A DNA stretch of 64,000 nt from the NCBI RefSeq assembly GCF_018139145.2, contig NC_059476.1, positions 8,779,501-8,843,500 on the forward strand. Reading direction: 5' to 3'. Under the pieces are notes generated by a model. That model ran no database searches, was not told the DNA's origin, and saw only the letters and a list, made by a program, of their open reading frames with translations. The DNA is from Gymnogyps californianus (Eukaryota; Chordata; Aves; Accipitriformes; Cathartidae). A program made the translations under genes and the position numbers. This document shows, in pieces, positions 23,628 through 37,900 of the stretch (position 1 is the stretch's first letter; each line of letters opens with the position of its first letter).

Positions 23628-26600
23628 ACAAATAATCAACAACATTTGAGAATATGTGTATATTGCATTTGTTAAATAAGGCAAAACTGAGTTTTTCCTA
23701 CATGGTATCTGGATGTAATATACAGATCTCGTTATGCTGTAATATGGCATTACTCTGTGTATGAATAACAGATTGTAATAGAAGGCCAGTTCTTCGTCGG
23801 TAAAAGTCATTGAAAGTTTTGCCATCCACAGAGGGGAGGTTCAGAATTCTCATTCACAATTCATGAGTCATATTCTCTATTGCCTTCTGCTTTATGGAGT
23901 CACTGTCCCGGCACACAATGGGCAGAAAATATTTTATCAAATCAGATTGGGCCTGAATGTTTTTCACTGTGCTTTCCAAGGACATTGCGGGTAAGAGGCA
24001 CAGAGAAGGATGACTCATGTTTCTCCTCTTCTCACTGATTTGCTTTGTTTCAGAGACCCTTCAAAGAAGGGTATATGCTGTGGTGGGAAGAACTGATCCA
24101 CCAAACGAGTGGTGTAGACTTCAGTGTCTCCTTGCTGCTATTGCAGATCCATGACATCCATTTCTGACATCCTTTTAAGATTAATGAATGAAATACCTAA
24201 CTTTGGGAATGGATAGCTATAGGCATGTTGATGTTTTCCCAAAGGTTTGGGAAGCTGGTACTTTAATTAAACAGTGAATACACTTTTCATTTATATAGCT
24301 ATCAAAATGCAGTCCACAGTAGTCTATTTATTTACACAGTTGTCTGTCTGTCTCTTGAACATCAGGATGTATTAGTGATTACTGGGGGCATATGGTGTGG
24401 GAAAGAAGATGCTTACTGTTTGTAGGCTATCCATTATTTATTTCCGGAGGCTATATTATAATTTTTTTTTTCCTACAGAGACTTTTTGTGTAATGCATAT
24501 AACCCAACATGCTGTAAGTTGCATTAGAGGTTATATTTAGTTGAGGTTCAACAAACAAAACTGAAAAGGGGGTGGTTGAGGCTGTTTTTTTAATGAAATG
24601 TCTGTTGTGGGAGTGCGTCCCTATTGGGAATCTTTCTAATTGGCTTGAGCCATCTAGACAGCTTTGGCTATAATATATTTTATAAATTAGAAATAACCAT
24701 AACCAAGAGCACAGACTGTATTTCTCATGTTACCACAGTATCTATTTATACTGTGAAACAGTCTTTCTGTGTGCAAAACACAAGACAGATTTATCATTTA
24801 TGATGGTGAAATCTAAGTGCTTTATTTGTGAGCACCGTTGAAGTGCAAAGAATAAATTTACGTTTATAGCTATAAATAGCTTGCCATACTTTGTAAAATT
24901 TGCCATTCTGTTGGTAGGATTTGCCAGTCAGTAACATGATATGCTGTTAAGCATAATCTTATGAAAATTTCGTGTAATTAGAAACTCAGTAGCATTTTTT
25001 TAAAGACTGGAGCAGTTGTTGTTATACTGTTACTTCCTCACATTATTATATGAGAACAGTTTTCTTATTGGGAGGAGTCACTAACATTACAAACACTAAA
25101 GTACTAAAAACATTTTAAATATTCTTACTCTGTGCAAGGCAGTGCTTTAAGAGTCACTGTATAAAGGCATAGAAATTCTGTGTTTATAGTTTTCTTCTGT
25201 TTTTAGATGTAAGGCAGAGTTGTTGGGCTTGATATATGGTTTATTGCTCTCACTATTTTAATTCAATCTTTGCTTAGAACATTGGAAAAAAACCAAATAA
25301 AGTTGTTGTTAGGTTCAGCAAGTGTAATTGAAAAGTTAGAAATACAATTGTTTTCTGAATGACACATTGCATAGTAGTGTGCTGGATGTTTGGCAGTATC
25401 ATATAAAATCCAAGCTTTGTATCTAATTCTGCTTATAATTCAGCTTGATTCTGAACTTCTGAGAGAAGAAATATTAAAAAACCAAGGAAGAGTGGTGGTG
25501 TAGCTTTTGTCTGAATGAAAGGGCCATAGCCAGGCCTCTGAATACTGCCATGTTTGCACATACACCCACACATATATCAAACTATGACAGACACAACAGC
25601 TGGTATTTTTAAGAAGTTTTCAATGTGAAGACACAGAGAACTTTTTAGATGATTTGTGGATATTTGAAACTGCTTAATTTTCAACAAATACTGAGGAAAC
25701 ACTTTTTGAGAAACTTAAGAATTTTGAAAATTGTCTATATTTGTCAATATCTGCATAATTGCTGCAGTTATGTAGCCCTCATTTCCAAAATATCTAATTG
25801 TCTCTTAAATCTGTTGTAAATATTTTTTGTTACTTTCATGCCTTTTATCCTTCTTATTTCCTTCTCTGACAAGTTTCTGGAAGGAATGGGTTGATAATTG
25901 AAATGCCTAGAGTTCTGAAATTTCTCAGTGAAATAGTAAAATTCTCATAAAGTGTCAGAAGTACTTTTAGATGGGATGAAACCTCCAAAGAAGTGACAAC
26001 TTGGGCAGGCCTTGAAACACCCATGGGAGCACATAGTGCACATGAACTGCAAGGTCTGCTGATGGGATTCTGGTGTTGAGCATTGACTGATGTTGTAAGT
26101 ACAGCCTCAGCTCTCTTCAGCAGTGATAATGAGGGTGCCCTTCTTCATGCCAGCAGTATTTGGTGTCTCCCCTTCCTCATGGCATTTACACAAGTTAAAT
26201 AGGGGGAAGTCCTGCTCAACGCTTTACTTGGGCCTGTAGGATGTTTGCTTTGCTGCATCACCTGCACTGTAGCTTTTCAGGGCTAGAAGGCCAGCATCGT
26301 GAAGGTCACGTCAAGAGTTTTCTTTGGCTGTAAATGGAAGTAACAAAAATTTAACAATATAAAAGATGACTGTAGCCTGCAGAATAGCAATAGCAATGTT
26401 CCTATTGCCTAAAAGTGCTGAGCATGTACCACTTTCAGCTGTAATATCTACTTCATTCTTAGTTCAGAGACAAGGCAGTGACTGAGCTTTCATAACTTCC
26501 GACACTGAAGTTGGAGCTCTCTGGGCTGGTGACTTGATTTCTGCTTTAATGTTAGTATGAGACAGGAATGAAATTACAGAGGGGAGTTCCTAATGCCAGT

Positions 26601-29600
26601 GAGAAATCTTCAATTAGACAATATTGTCAGAAGGCTACGGAAGACCACATAAACATATGTGCAAACACAATTTTTTGTTAATTGCCTTTTGTACAACAGC
26701 CGTCAAGTGGATGAAGGAGTCCAGATGGGCTTGTGCTTTCCCTGAATCTGAAAGCTACATGAAACTTCTCTTGTCCCTGACTCTTTGGACGTCTCCTCCT
26801 CATACCCCTAGACCTGTACAAAAGAACAAACCCACGTGGGTGCCTATTTTTACCTTAAAACCTGCCTTCAGAGGATCAGGAGGACACCATTTCCTTACTC
26901 TATTTTAAGAGACTGCTTGAAAAAAGTTGTACTCTCAACTGCCAACAGGAAATGTTTTGCTGGATTTTTTGTACAGCTCTGTAGCCCAAACAGTGCCTGT
27001 TACAAAAATATAGTAAAAAGTATGTTGATATGAATGAACGTTTTTGTTATCAGCCTATGCCAAAGACCTAACAGATATGGAACCTGAGATTCCAGGGAGT
27101 CTCCTGATGTATCGCTGCTTCAGTAATGTGCAATTATAGGTGAAGGAAGGATTGAGAAAGTTGTTCGTGACTCTTGCAGTCAACATATGTGCATCTGAAG
27201 CAAAGGAATGTCTGTTTGGGTTGGTTGCCTGCCTATGGTGAGTGAGTGTCAGTTTGTAGTCTTGTATTTAAAGAATGGATAGATAATTGCTGAAACAGTA
27301 TTGCGGTTTGGCAGTATAATGGTTTAGAGTAGAAAGGATTGAGAGCAGGTAACCTTTGATAAAACATTGTAAAAAGTTTCCCCTGAGTAATCAATATGTA
27401 TTTACTGCCTTAATTTTGTCTCAAGTGTTTTTTGGCACATCTCCAGAAGTTCAGCTCCTCTCACTTCTCAGATCTCCTTTATTTCCCAAATGCCTGTCTG
27501 ATTTATATTGAACAGTTTTGGGAAAAAAAAAGAATCCCAAGTCCACATGCCACAAATGAAAAATTTAAGACAAAAGATTTTAGTGAAGGAGGGAGGAAGG
27601 AAAGCAGAGTTTTAGTAATGTGGCAAGGGGAAAAAAATTGAATTTATAAACCATTTCAAACTTAGCAGTGTAGGAATACATTTATTAATTTACTGTCAAA
27701 TTGTTACTTGAAGTGTTATATCAGCATTGGGACGAGGGAGGAAAAGACAGGCTAATGGTATCACCATCGTGCTGCAGAGAGCAAACTCGAGGCGGTACAA
27801 TGGAGCCCGCGGCGGGGAGGAAGGAAGCTGCCCTGGATGGGAGCTCATGCATCTCGCTTCCCCACTGGAGGAAGGGACTGAAGCGTGACTCTCCTGAGGC
27901 AGCGTATCTTGCATTGCTGCCAAATCTACTGCTTTTGGCAGTAGTCTAACACTTTTATGAGTCATCCATCATCCTACCATTTTTTCAGTTTTTCTATCAC
28001 CAGTGTGAAACAACAGATTTTCCCCTCCTCCTTTTCTAATCCTGCGCTTGCTGTCTGTTTCCAGGCTGCTGTATGAGCAACATGCATGTGCTCATCCATT
28101 GCTGCCCAGTGACGGGAACTTGTCCCTTTGTCACCCTCCCTAAGTGCTGGATGGGCTCCATTCAGCTCAGCTTCTTCCCCATCCTTTTTCTGAGGAAAAT
28201 AGCTGGCAGGTTCAGGTGCCTGGAGCATATGTTAGGATATAGGTTAACTTGTACTGCTGTGAAATGTATCCCAGTCTGTATATGTGTATCATCCATTTAG
28301 TAGGGAAGGGGGCTGTGCCAAGGGCAGACTGGCACCTAGCCATCACATCGGCTACTGTATGAATTTCAAATATTACTAGGTAGGGGCATGGCTACTCAAT
28401 GTCCTTTACTCAGGTCTCAGGCTAAAGCCGTGATCTAGCCCTTAAGCATTACAGGAAGCTGCCAGTGCTCCTGTGATTGTCTGTGAAACTCTTGTTTTGA
28501 CACACATACCGTATTCTTGTAAAACATCAAGATACAAGTTCAGTATTCATTTCAGCAAACAGGAGAATTGAATTCTCTCTTCATTAGCAGTGCGTGAAAC
28601 AGTGTCTGCTGGTTGGTTCAGGGCTTTGATTTTTATTCTAAACCCAGATGGAAATATTTGCATAAGTCCTACAGTAGTCCTTTGTGGGGGCTTTTTAGTT
28701 CTTCTCACCCCAGTTAATATTGCAAACTTAAGAAATCCTCTAAAATTAACCTTTTCCATTATGCCTGTTTCGGAGTATTATGAATATGACAGAAAGATCT
28801 AGAAATCGCAGCTAGTGCTTCTTTCCAACAGACTGTGAAGCTGCAGTGATTATTTGTGTGTCGCGCGTGTGTGTTTATCTCTTTTGGCTAGTGAGACCTT
28901 CCATGTTTCCCCATTTTTATTTCCCCTCTCCACACACTCCTTCCCAGCTGCCGTAACCAGCGCAGCGCTAGCCCTCTGGCCAGTATGCGGAATAAGCTGT
29001 TTGTGAGGCTGCTGGTAATGCCTCTCAGTCCGCCACTAGACAGGACACATGCAGAGACGCTTGGCATCTGCGCTCCGACTCGCTGTCTAGCAGCCTGGTA
29101 CCACCTGGTATCCTCTGGTCCAGAGTTTGCTGCTGTACTTGGTCCTGAGTACTCTGCAAAGAAACCCTCCCTGGGCCAAACGCATCCCCAGAGTAGCTTC
29201 TGCTGCATTGCTGTCAAAGAATACATTTGGCAGGTTTATGCTTTGCACTGCTGGAGGAGCGGGACGTTGAATAATATTTGTTGTTGTTTCATTGAAATTC
29301 TACTTACAGCTGCAGCTACAGCTCTTAGCCTGCATGGAAAATGTCAGTGATTTCTTGGGTTTTCTTTTTTCAAGACAGCAGATCCCTGATTTCCTCTCTG
29401 GGAGCCACCATGCTTGGGGTTGTCTTGTCTCCTACTACTGTCACTATGATAGGGGAGTCTACGTATACTTAGTGTCCCATACAAGGGGTAGAAATGCAAG
29501 GCCTGAAGGATCTGGAGGTTGAAGAGGGAGTTTTCTTTACTCAACGTACTTTATTTTATTGGAATTGGTATTTATTTTACTTGTAAAACATAAGTGAATT

Positions 29601-32600
29601 TCCGTTTCTCTGTTGCCTGTTTTTACCCTACCAATGATTTACTTTCCATTTTTATGTTAAATAGTATGGTGCCTGTACAGTATTTATTTTTAATTGTGTG
29701 TTTGTATGTGTTTTACTGTTGAATATAAATAACAACCCAGTGTCTCTCCAGTTTAGAAATTCTGCTGTCCAGGCTGTCACAGAGATCCTTTCATGAGCCA
29801 TATCCTTCTCAAACTCCCTGCGATTGGTTTTTAAATGCTGGGGCCAGTGGACCGTAAGTTTTAGAGTTACATTTGTTAGAGATGCCATTTTGCATTCACT
29901 GAGAAAGTGCTATTGCATTTTGACACCATTTCCTCTTGCCCTGTCTCCTATTTTAGACCAGTGTGGAATATATTCAGAGATGTATTTTATGAAGTGTAAT
30001 AGTAGGTATATAACAGCCTAAATTACCAGGCTGCTTGGCTCTGTACATGTGTGTACATGTGTTTCGTAAGCAAAGTCTGTGTTCATCCTGAGGTGCTTTC
30101 TGCACGGCAATCAGCGTAAAATCAAGAAAGGACTAGGTGAGCACTGTATACGCAGTAGTCAGTGGATTTTGAGTTCATTTCCAGGTGCCACACATGCAGC
30201 TGTTTTTAATATCTTTTGGTGACAGCATTTCTAACATTAGAGGTCAGAGTGAAATTGTTATCTATTTCATCCTTCTAAAAGCATATAGATGTGACATCCT
30301 TTGGACCAAATCCAATCTCTCTTTTCCTTGGAGTGCAAGTGTTGAAAGTATGAGAAACATCACAGCTGCAGTGTTTAGATGTATGGGATAGATGCAAGCA
30401 GTAGAGAGATGATAACTTCCATGGTAGCTGTATTCACAGTGGTGTGCTGAAGATGTTGAGGAGTCGGCAGTAGCAGTTGGTGAGCCTGCAAGCATACAAA
30501 TTACTGGCCAGTGCCCCAGCACAACATCTACATAGCAGGCATAGATATGTCATAGCTCCACAGCTGTTCCACCCCTCCTGTGACATTACATATGGTGAGT
30601 GAAGCCTACCCAATCTCTGCATTGAGCTTTCCTTCCTCAGGGGAGTATCATCGGGCTCTCTGACCTAGCAGCCTCTGTATATAAAATTCTTTTGTCAATA
30701 TTAACAATGTCCTGATGTCACATTTGATAATTCTGCAACTTCGGACTAGAGGCTAAGTGATATTGGTTGTTGTCCTCCTTTCTTTTTGCACCTCCCTGAC
30801 ACCACAATCCTCCTTTTGCCCATTACTTACCTTTCTCCTTCCTTCACATTTTTCTTTCTCAGTATGCCTTTTAAAATAAAAAAATACCTACCTAAACTAA
30901 CTCAAAAGTTGTACATAGATGATAACTTTCTTTGGGTTTTCGTATTACTTGTATTATCCAAATCAGGTTACCCAGCTGGAAGATACATTGTGGGAAAGCA
31001 CATCTCTGAGTGGAAGGAGGTCATGGTACCCATGCAGAGTAGTTAACAGCTGCACAGAGCGATCGAAACGATTCTTTCAAAGGCCCAAGAGGTTGTTCTG
31101 ACTTGTATTTGTTTGATGCTCAACTGAAAAAAGGAAATTTCTCCACTTCTCTTTAAATAAACTTTTTATCTGGAATGTCATGGCTGCATGTCACCCACTA
31201 TAGCTAGATTTGTCTAACCTCTTGTCAAGTCAGGGTTTATTTGTACAAAACTAATTTTAGGGTTTTCTTTTCTATGTAAAATGTTAGGGTTGTTTTTTTC
31301 CCTTTGATTTAGTTTGTCAGTATCATGTAGCATTTCTGCCTCCATCTCTATCCATCTCTAGTCAGTTTGTGGATGATGGCACAGATTTGACATTTGGGTT
31401 TTTTTCCTGGCTTTTAGGGAACTAAAAAAGGCTGACAGTCACTAGCTGATTGGTATGATAGGAGAGGTCAAATTTAGGATCAACATCACTTTGTGTAAAA
31501 GTAAATAAAACGCCACCGAATTTTTAGCTATTTGTGGTATGCTGAATTTGGACTTAGGTATACAAACTAGTTAGGGGTAGAAACACTTGATAAAGAATAT
31601 GAATTGAACTCAAATATAACCCATATCAACATTTCTAGAATTGCAGAAGCAATTTTTTTTTTTCATAATTATGTATGCAAAAAGTATGGATGCATAACAA
31701 TGTGAGGTCCCAGTAGGAGCATAATTACTAAAAGTCTTGTGAAAAAGAACTATTTTCAAATTGCAGTAATTTTACCAAACTGTTTTACCATTTCTTTTCC
31801 ATAAGTATGAAATAAGAAAACTCATTTTTTTAATCTCCAAGCATAGTTTGTACCAGTGGTGTAAAAACAGTATGAGAGGTTCCTATTTCTTACAGGGAAA
31901 TTTATACTATGTGCTACCACAGAGCCGGAAACTCTCTCATACCATGTGAACAGATATTAACTTGAGACCAGCATCGGACAATCATTTTTGTCTTTCCCTT
32001 TATTTAAAATATGACATACACAAGTATAATTTGGCTTAAGGATCAGAGATCAATTTATGTTTGAAGTACTAGAGTAAAGAGTTTTTCTGTTGGCTTTATA
32101 TGAATTACACTGAACCCTTATCCAGTTGTCATAAGGATGTCAAGTCTTGGAGAGAAACTTTCTAAGTAATCCTTTAAAAGAGGGGAGCTAGTGACAGAGC
32201 TATGAATTCTCTGTGGATTTAGGAATTCATCATTAGATTGTCTATATTCATTTTTCTAGGAAAAGTAGTAATTTCTTGAGAAAGAGGTAGGAAGTTAATT
32301 TAAAAAAAACCCAACACAAAACCCCACCAACACACGCTTTGAGTCCCCAGTGATGGCACTCAACTGCGGAGGCTTTCCGCATGCTGTGGATAAGTAAACA
32401 AATGGATTATTGAAATTGTTGCAAAAACACATGCTTTTGCCTTAGAATTGGTCCAGAAAGATAAGAGAAACTGTAAAATGAACCATATTTTGAAGTAGCA
32501 AATGTGTAAACTCTTGCCTGTTGATTACAGGGTAGAATCACTTTATATCCAGTTTCACTTGCAGATACTGGTGAATTCTTAAAAAAGGAAACCACAAATG

Positions 32601-34827
32601 ATATTTTCTTGAATCACTTAGTGATACCAAAACACAGATCAGAATTCTAATTTCTTTTTGTCAGTAACAGATAAAAGCTGTTGTAGAATATGAATATTAA
32701 TTTGTTAACCATATTGAAAAAACCCTTCTGACCACTTAGCCCTGTGTTTTTGAAGCAGTATTCTGGGAAGTAGCTGATTGAATCCCATTAATTTAAATGA
32801 CAGTCAAATGAAAGTCTGTATGGACTTCTTTGATAATTTGAGGTTCAGTTCTTTATTCTTATTTCTTTCAAACTATTGTAGATTACTTCCATGTATTTAG
32901 TGGACTTTCAAAGGCAGACATATATAGTGCAGTTAAAATACTACAATTTAGTACTTGCACCGCCTAAGTTGTCATTCCCTGCAGAGTAAAAGAATATAGT
33001 TAAAACATGTTGTTTTATTTGATGTTGCAAGATTTAAGGCTTCTACTTGTTCACAGTGTAGCTGGTGAAAACTTTATTGCCTGTTGTCAAAAAAATCATT
33101 TTAATTTAATTTTTGAAACTTCAATCTAAATCTTAGGTCATACTTCCTTTATAATTACACACACTTATTGGAATGGCATATGGTGAAAATATATAGAACT
33201 TTGCGATGTAAAAGAAAAGAAGAGAAATGCTAGGCTTTTATGTTGATTGCACCTGTATGGGGGCTTTATAAGCTTACAATTTGAATCATTTATAGGTACA
33301 GACTCAACATAGCTCTAACATAACTAGTACTGCAAGGCTTTTTTTTTTCTCTTGTTTTTTTTTCTTTCTGCTGACTGAATGATAGGCAAAGCAATTTTCA
33401 ACAAATGTCTCCCAGTAGGCTGTCATCATGGAAGCCTTGTAATGTTGCATTTTAACCTTAGCACTGGCGGCTATCCAGAAATTATTTCGTTTATCCCAAA
33501 CTGTTCTGCACAAAGCACTTGCTCTTTTACTATATGGGAAGAGAATAAACTTTAAAACTTAACGTTCCCTCCATCTTTCCATCGTTTTATCAGACCTTTT
33601 TCGTCTGTGTTATTCTATGTTTATGAGGATGTAGCAAAAATGAAATAGCAACATGTCCCTTTTTTTCTTGGGGTGATCTCAGTTTCATTATGGAAGGAGA
33701 AATTTGAAAACTCCCAGGTGACTTAGGTGCCTAATTGCCATTTATACCTTTCAGAATGTTTAGTGTCAGAATTTGATCATTACGAGAATAAATTCTACTT
33801 CATTATATCCAAGGTGTTTTCTCTTTCATAGTTTGGTTTGTTTTAAAACTCTTATACACACCCTAGTGCAGGGACTCAGGTGGTAATGTTACTGCCTTCT
33901 GTAAAATCTTTTTTAGTTGTTGTTTTATATATATCCATTAATCCTTTAGTGTGGTCTAAGAGCTTTTTTAAAAAAACCCTGGAAGACAGATGATCCCTTA
34001 AATTAAGCCTGAATCTAGATTTTATTCAGGATCAAGTCATGAATAAGCTAGTGTTCAGGTCTGGTAGCTATAAAGCCTCATAGATTCTCTATGACCTATT
34101 TCCTAAAACTTGCACTCCTAAAATTCTGGCAAAGTAATTTGGAACTGAAGGTGTACATTTTAGATAATCTTTACTGTGAAGTATAGTTGTCCTGTGTAAC
34201 TAGATAGAAATACATTTTGGGTTAAATTCGTAAAATCTCCTTGAATTAATCTTCCCATGTGATCTGCATTTCTTTATCAGTAAACACTGTAATAGCTTAC
34301 AGGTAGAGATGAGCAGTTATTTGCACAACATTATGTTATCCCAAACATATGAAATCTATGGTGATAGACTTGTTGGCAGTACTCCACGTTAATTTTCACA
34401 TAATGAAAATGCAGTTTTGAGTTATTCCACAACTCAAAAAATAATCTTTTCCAAACTCCTTACAAATAGCCTCTTGCTCTGTCCTGTGCGAGGTAGTCTG
34501 AACTGCAGCATGGTACAAATAACAGTTCAGAGAAGACCATGCTGGTTAGTACTTTTATTGCTCCCATTGTGGCAAGGAGTTTCTGTCTGTGTTCTTGCAG
34601 ATCTTCTCAGAGACAGTATTCAGAGGAAAGATCGTACCTACAAATAATGCTTTGTGTTAGAAATTGATCCACTCCTTGAAATTATCGTCATATCACGTTG
34701 GCTCAGGCAGCTGATATTTTCAGCTCCTTCTTCTATTGAATTCTTTTTTTTCTTTTTTTCTTTCTTTTTTAACCTCTGTCTTTCCATGAGACGAACTTTC
34801 AGTCATGCATTAAATAATTCCTGGTTA
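23628..34827. other. Gene-free DNA; mildly GC-elevated 27700-29240
   Basis: Most of this stretch is AT-rich and featureless. From about 27700 to 29240 the GC content rises locally and overlapping frames of 70-120 codons appear on both strands (for example 28985-29350 plus and 28888-29226 minus). None has a domain I recognise, and opposing frames of similar length indicate composition, not coding. Polypyrimidine runs occur at 33339-33369 and an A/C tract at 32302-32336. No RNA gene was recognised. Confidence 0.6.
34738..34770 (+). repeat. Polypyrimidine tract
   Basis: This is an uninterrupted T-rich run with scattered C. It is not followed by a convincing acceptor and exon. Confidence 0.75.
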
Positions 34828-34910
34828 GACAGTGCTTTTCCACAGATAGGGCATTGGCCTTGGAGTCACCAGAGTAGATTCTGTTCTGAATTTGGCTATT
34901 AACCAACAGA
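34828..34910 (+). mobile_element. MIR-like SINE fragment (5' tRNA-derived part)
   Basis: The stretch AGTGCTTTTCC, GGGCATTGGCCTTGGAGTCA, CCAGAGTAGATTCTGTTCTG and AATTTGGCTATTAACC follows the order of the MIR/CORE-SINE tRNA head and start of the core: the part normally reading as a 'gcactggacttggagtcag ... ggttc ... gctctgccactaac' pattern. The B-box region is degenerate. MIR elements are ancient amniote SINEs mobilised by L2 LINEs. The call is by remembered consensus only. Confidence 0.55.
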
Positions 34911-37900
34911 ACAACCCACAACTTATAATTAGATTCATTTTAAGTATAGGTTAAAGTTGTTGCAGAAGAGCCAACTACTATTTGCTTAAGTATTTAAATA
35001 TGGACAAAGAAGCTTAATTTGAAGCTTCCTGCTCTAGAAGTCTTGACCTCTGTGGTTTCTTTGGTTTTATTTCCCCTTCAGTTTCCAGTGTTCAGAGACT
35101 CAACTACACATAATTTACCCACTGTAAAGTCAAATATTTTCAATCAGTCAGTTCACTTACTAAGGTTACTGATGCTATTTTGTCCAGTATTTTTTGTGGT
35201 TGCAGTAGTGGAAACATAAGATTGTCTCAAGAATAAGGGCATTTGATAAGGGTCAAAGCACTGGCCTCTGTTGCTAGAATCTTTAGAGCAATACAGGTAA
35301 AAAAACCCCAAAACCACAACCCCTGAACAACCGTGGTAGTCCAGTGGCTGAGACCTTATGCTTTCTAATAGTTGACAGAAAGATTCTCTCACATATCTGA
35401 AGTGTGGGAACAAAGAAATTAAGAACAGAATTCACAGGCACTCAAATTCTCCAGAGGTGACCTTCTGAGATTTGGTAAGCGGAAAAGTAAAACCATGTTT
35501 AGTAAAAATAGAAAGGAAAAGAGAATTCTAGATTTAGACTTTATTTATTTATTTAAGAGACTTCAAACATTTTGTAGTTCGAGAATTTCCCCTTCAGTCT
35601 GTTTCTTTTATGTCAGTGTGTTTGGTTCCTGTACATGATTTCTACTGCCTGAACAGTATAATTCACCAAATATGGTTGGGGAAAAAGGCAAAGTTTCGCT
35701 AATAAGAATCTCACATAGACTATTAAGTTAAAACTTCCAGGAGACATTATTAGTTGCAGGGATAAGGGTCAGGTCTCTTTGTGGATCTATCTTCTGTTGG
35801 CTTTCAGCCTAACAGCTTTAGGGGACATTAGCTTGGAACTGAGCAATATAAGCAGAAACAAGTCTGGTGGGAGCTCACAGATGCTTGTAATAAAAATTGT
35901 TAAAAATTGTTTCATTAGTTTGTAAAAAGCAGATTTCTTGGAATACTGTACCTTCTTTTGCCAGGAATATTTAATTTCTTTTATGTTCTGTATCTGACAA
36001 GTACAAGCAGAAGCTAGCTCACAATTAATTATGATGATATATAGGACTTAAAATGAGCACTCAGCATTTTTCCGTTTGCAAGCTGAAAACAAAAGATAAT
36101 TGGGTAGAAAACAATATGGCATTTAATACAACTGTTCCTTTAAGTGGCACATTTTTCCAAAAGATAGAGAGATATCAGCCTCCTAGAATTACATAATATC
36201 ATAGACATACAAGTAAAACTAATCAGATATGCCACGTGCCCTCATTTTGTAAGTGCAATAGCTCATTTAGCTGTTAGCAAAACCTTGCTTAGTGATGCAT
36301 CAATAATTAGAAACTGTCACTGTCTGTATATGAATAACACTTTTTCTCCCTCTTGCTATTTTGCTGTTCGGGAAAAAAAAAAAAAATCACATATCACATT
36401 ACCTCTGTCCTGGAGTACAAACATAGTTGGGCACTTCGAGATGTCTATATAGAATTTTTAAAATATCACGAAGTTAAGTGCAGAATTTTTATACTTACAA
36501 ACATGTATTTATATCCAATATATAGGAAGGGTTGCTCTTGAGGCAACACCTCTGCAAAGCAGCCTACTCTATGTAGTGTTTAATTAACATAGTTTTCATA
36601 CAATTGAGAGCGTGTATTTTAGAAATGATAAATATATTGTTTTCTTATTTGAAAGGAATATTTGTACCTGCTTAGAAGGTCAATGGCAAGCCGTTTACTG
36701 GTGATTTTTCTAGCAGACAGGCTTCTCTGAGCTCATAGCCGTTCATCCATTCGGGGGAATGGGCACAATGAGGGGCACAGTGAAGTTATGTCTGTCAGTA
36801 ACTACACTGCCAGAAATGATTAAACCACTGTAAGCCTGGGCTGCAAACAAGATGGACAATCTTGCTAGACGATAGGGTTTCAGTATCCCTGTCTTTGCAG
36901 ATCAAAAGAGTGTCTTTGCAAACCTACCCTGTTACAGATCACCTTTTATAAGGACACAATTCCTCTGTTCTCCAAGGCATGCGTTTTATGTGCAACAGCA
37001 CTTTGTGCGTAGCCTTTTTCACTGGTTCTGTTGCTGCCTTTCAACTGAGCGGCAAAGGAGGGACAATGTATCTATACGTACAGATGTGGGGTCAGGCACA
37101 TTGCGTGAAACTACTTTTAATTCATGTTTGGAAGCCTGTCCTGATCCTTTTAAAAGTTGTTACATATAGAAAAGAACCTCGACTAAACTATTATTAAAGT
37201 GGGCAGATATAAGCCAAAGCTACTGTAGACATTCCAGCAGCTCTGTGACAGTGATACACAGGTTTTAGTGACCTACCGGTGGACTCCAGTTGGAGTAGGT
37301 GGGAGAATTTCCCTTTTCCTTCAAAAAGATGTGTAAGTGGATAGTGCTGAACATTTTTGTGTCCATTTTTAATGCTCAGCTGGGCCATGATCATTCATTG
37401 GTGGGATCCTTACTCATCTGTGTAAAAACAGTGGGGGAAGAGTAAGATTTAGCCTTAATGACATTATGTGGGTGACTCTGAGCCGTGCTCTTCCATTAAA
37501 AATAACAGTGGTGCAAAGACTTGCTTGCCTGAAGTCTAGGCAAGACCGAAACCCCAGTGACAATTAGATAACTCAGGTAAATGGAGATAAAACGATTTAT
37601 CTGGGAGGCACATAAAGCCTAGAGAACCCTCCATGCTGGGGAGAGGACAATGCAGAGCTGATTTAGGATATTTACATCTATTCAGATTTGTAGGCAATAA
37701 CCCTTAAAAAGAATTAGTTGACACTATTTTTTCAGTCTACTCACTGTAGCCATTTCTCTATGAACCAGGTTATTTATACCCATATGAACCCCACATTTCG
37801 GTATTGCAGTGCACCAAAATGTACTGGGATAACTCCAGAGGTTACTTGGAAGCTCACAGCTAGTCCTCAGTGCAACTGTTCGCATTACTTAATGGTAGCA

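Noticed and set aside
28888..29350. Opposing 112- and 121-codon frames in a GC-raised stretch
   Set aside because: Similar open lengths on both strands point to base composition, not coding, and neither peptide is recognisable.
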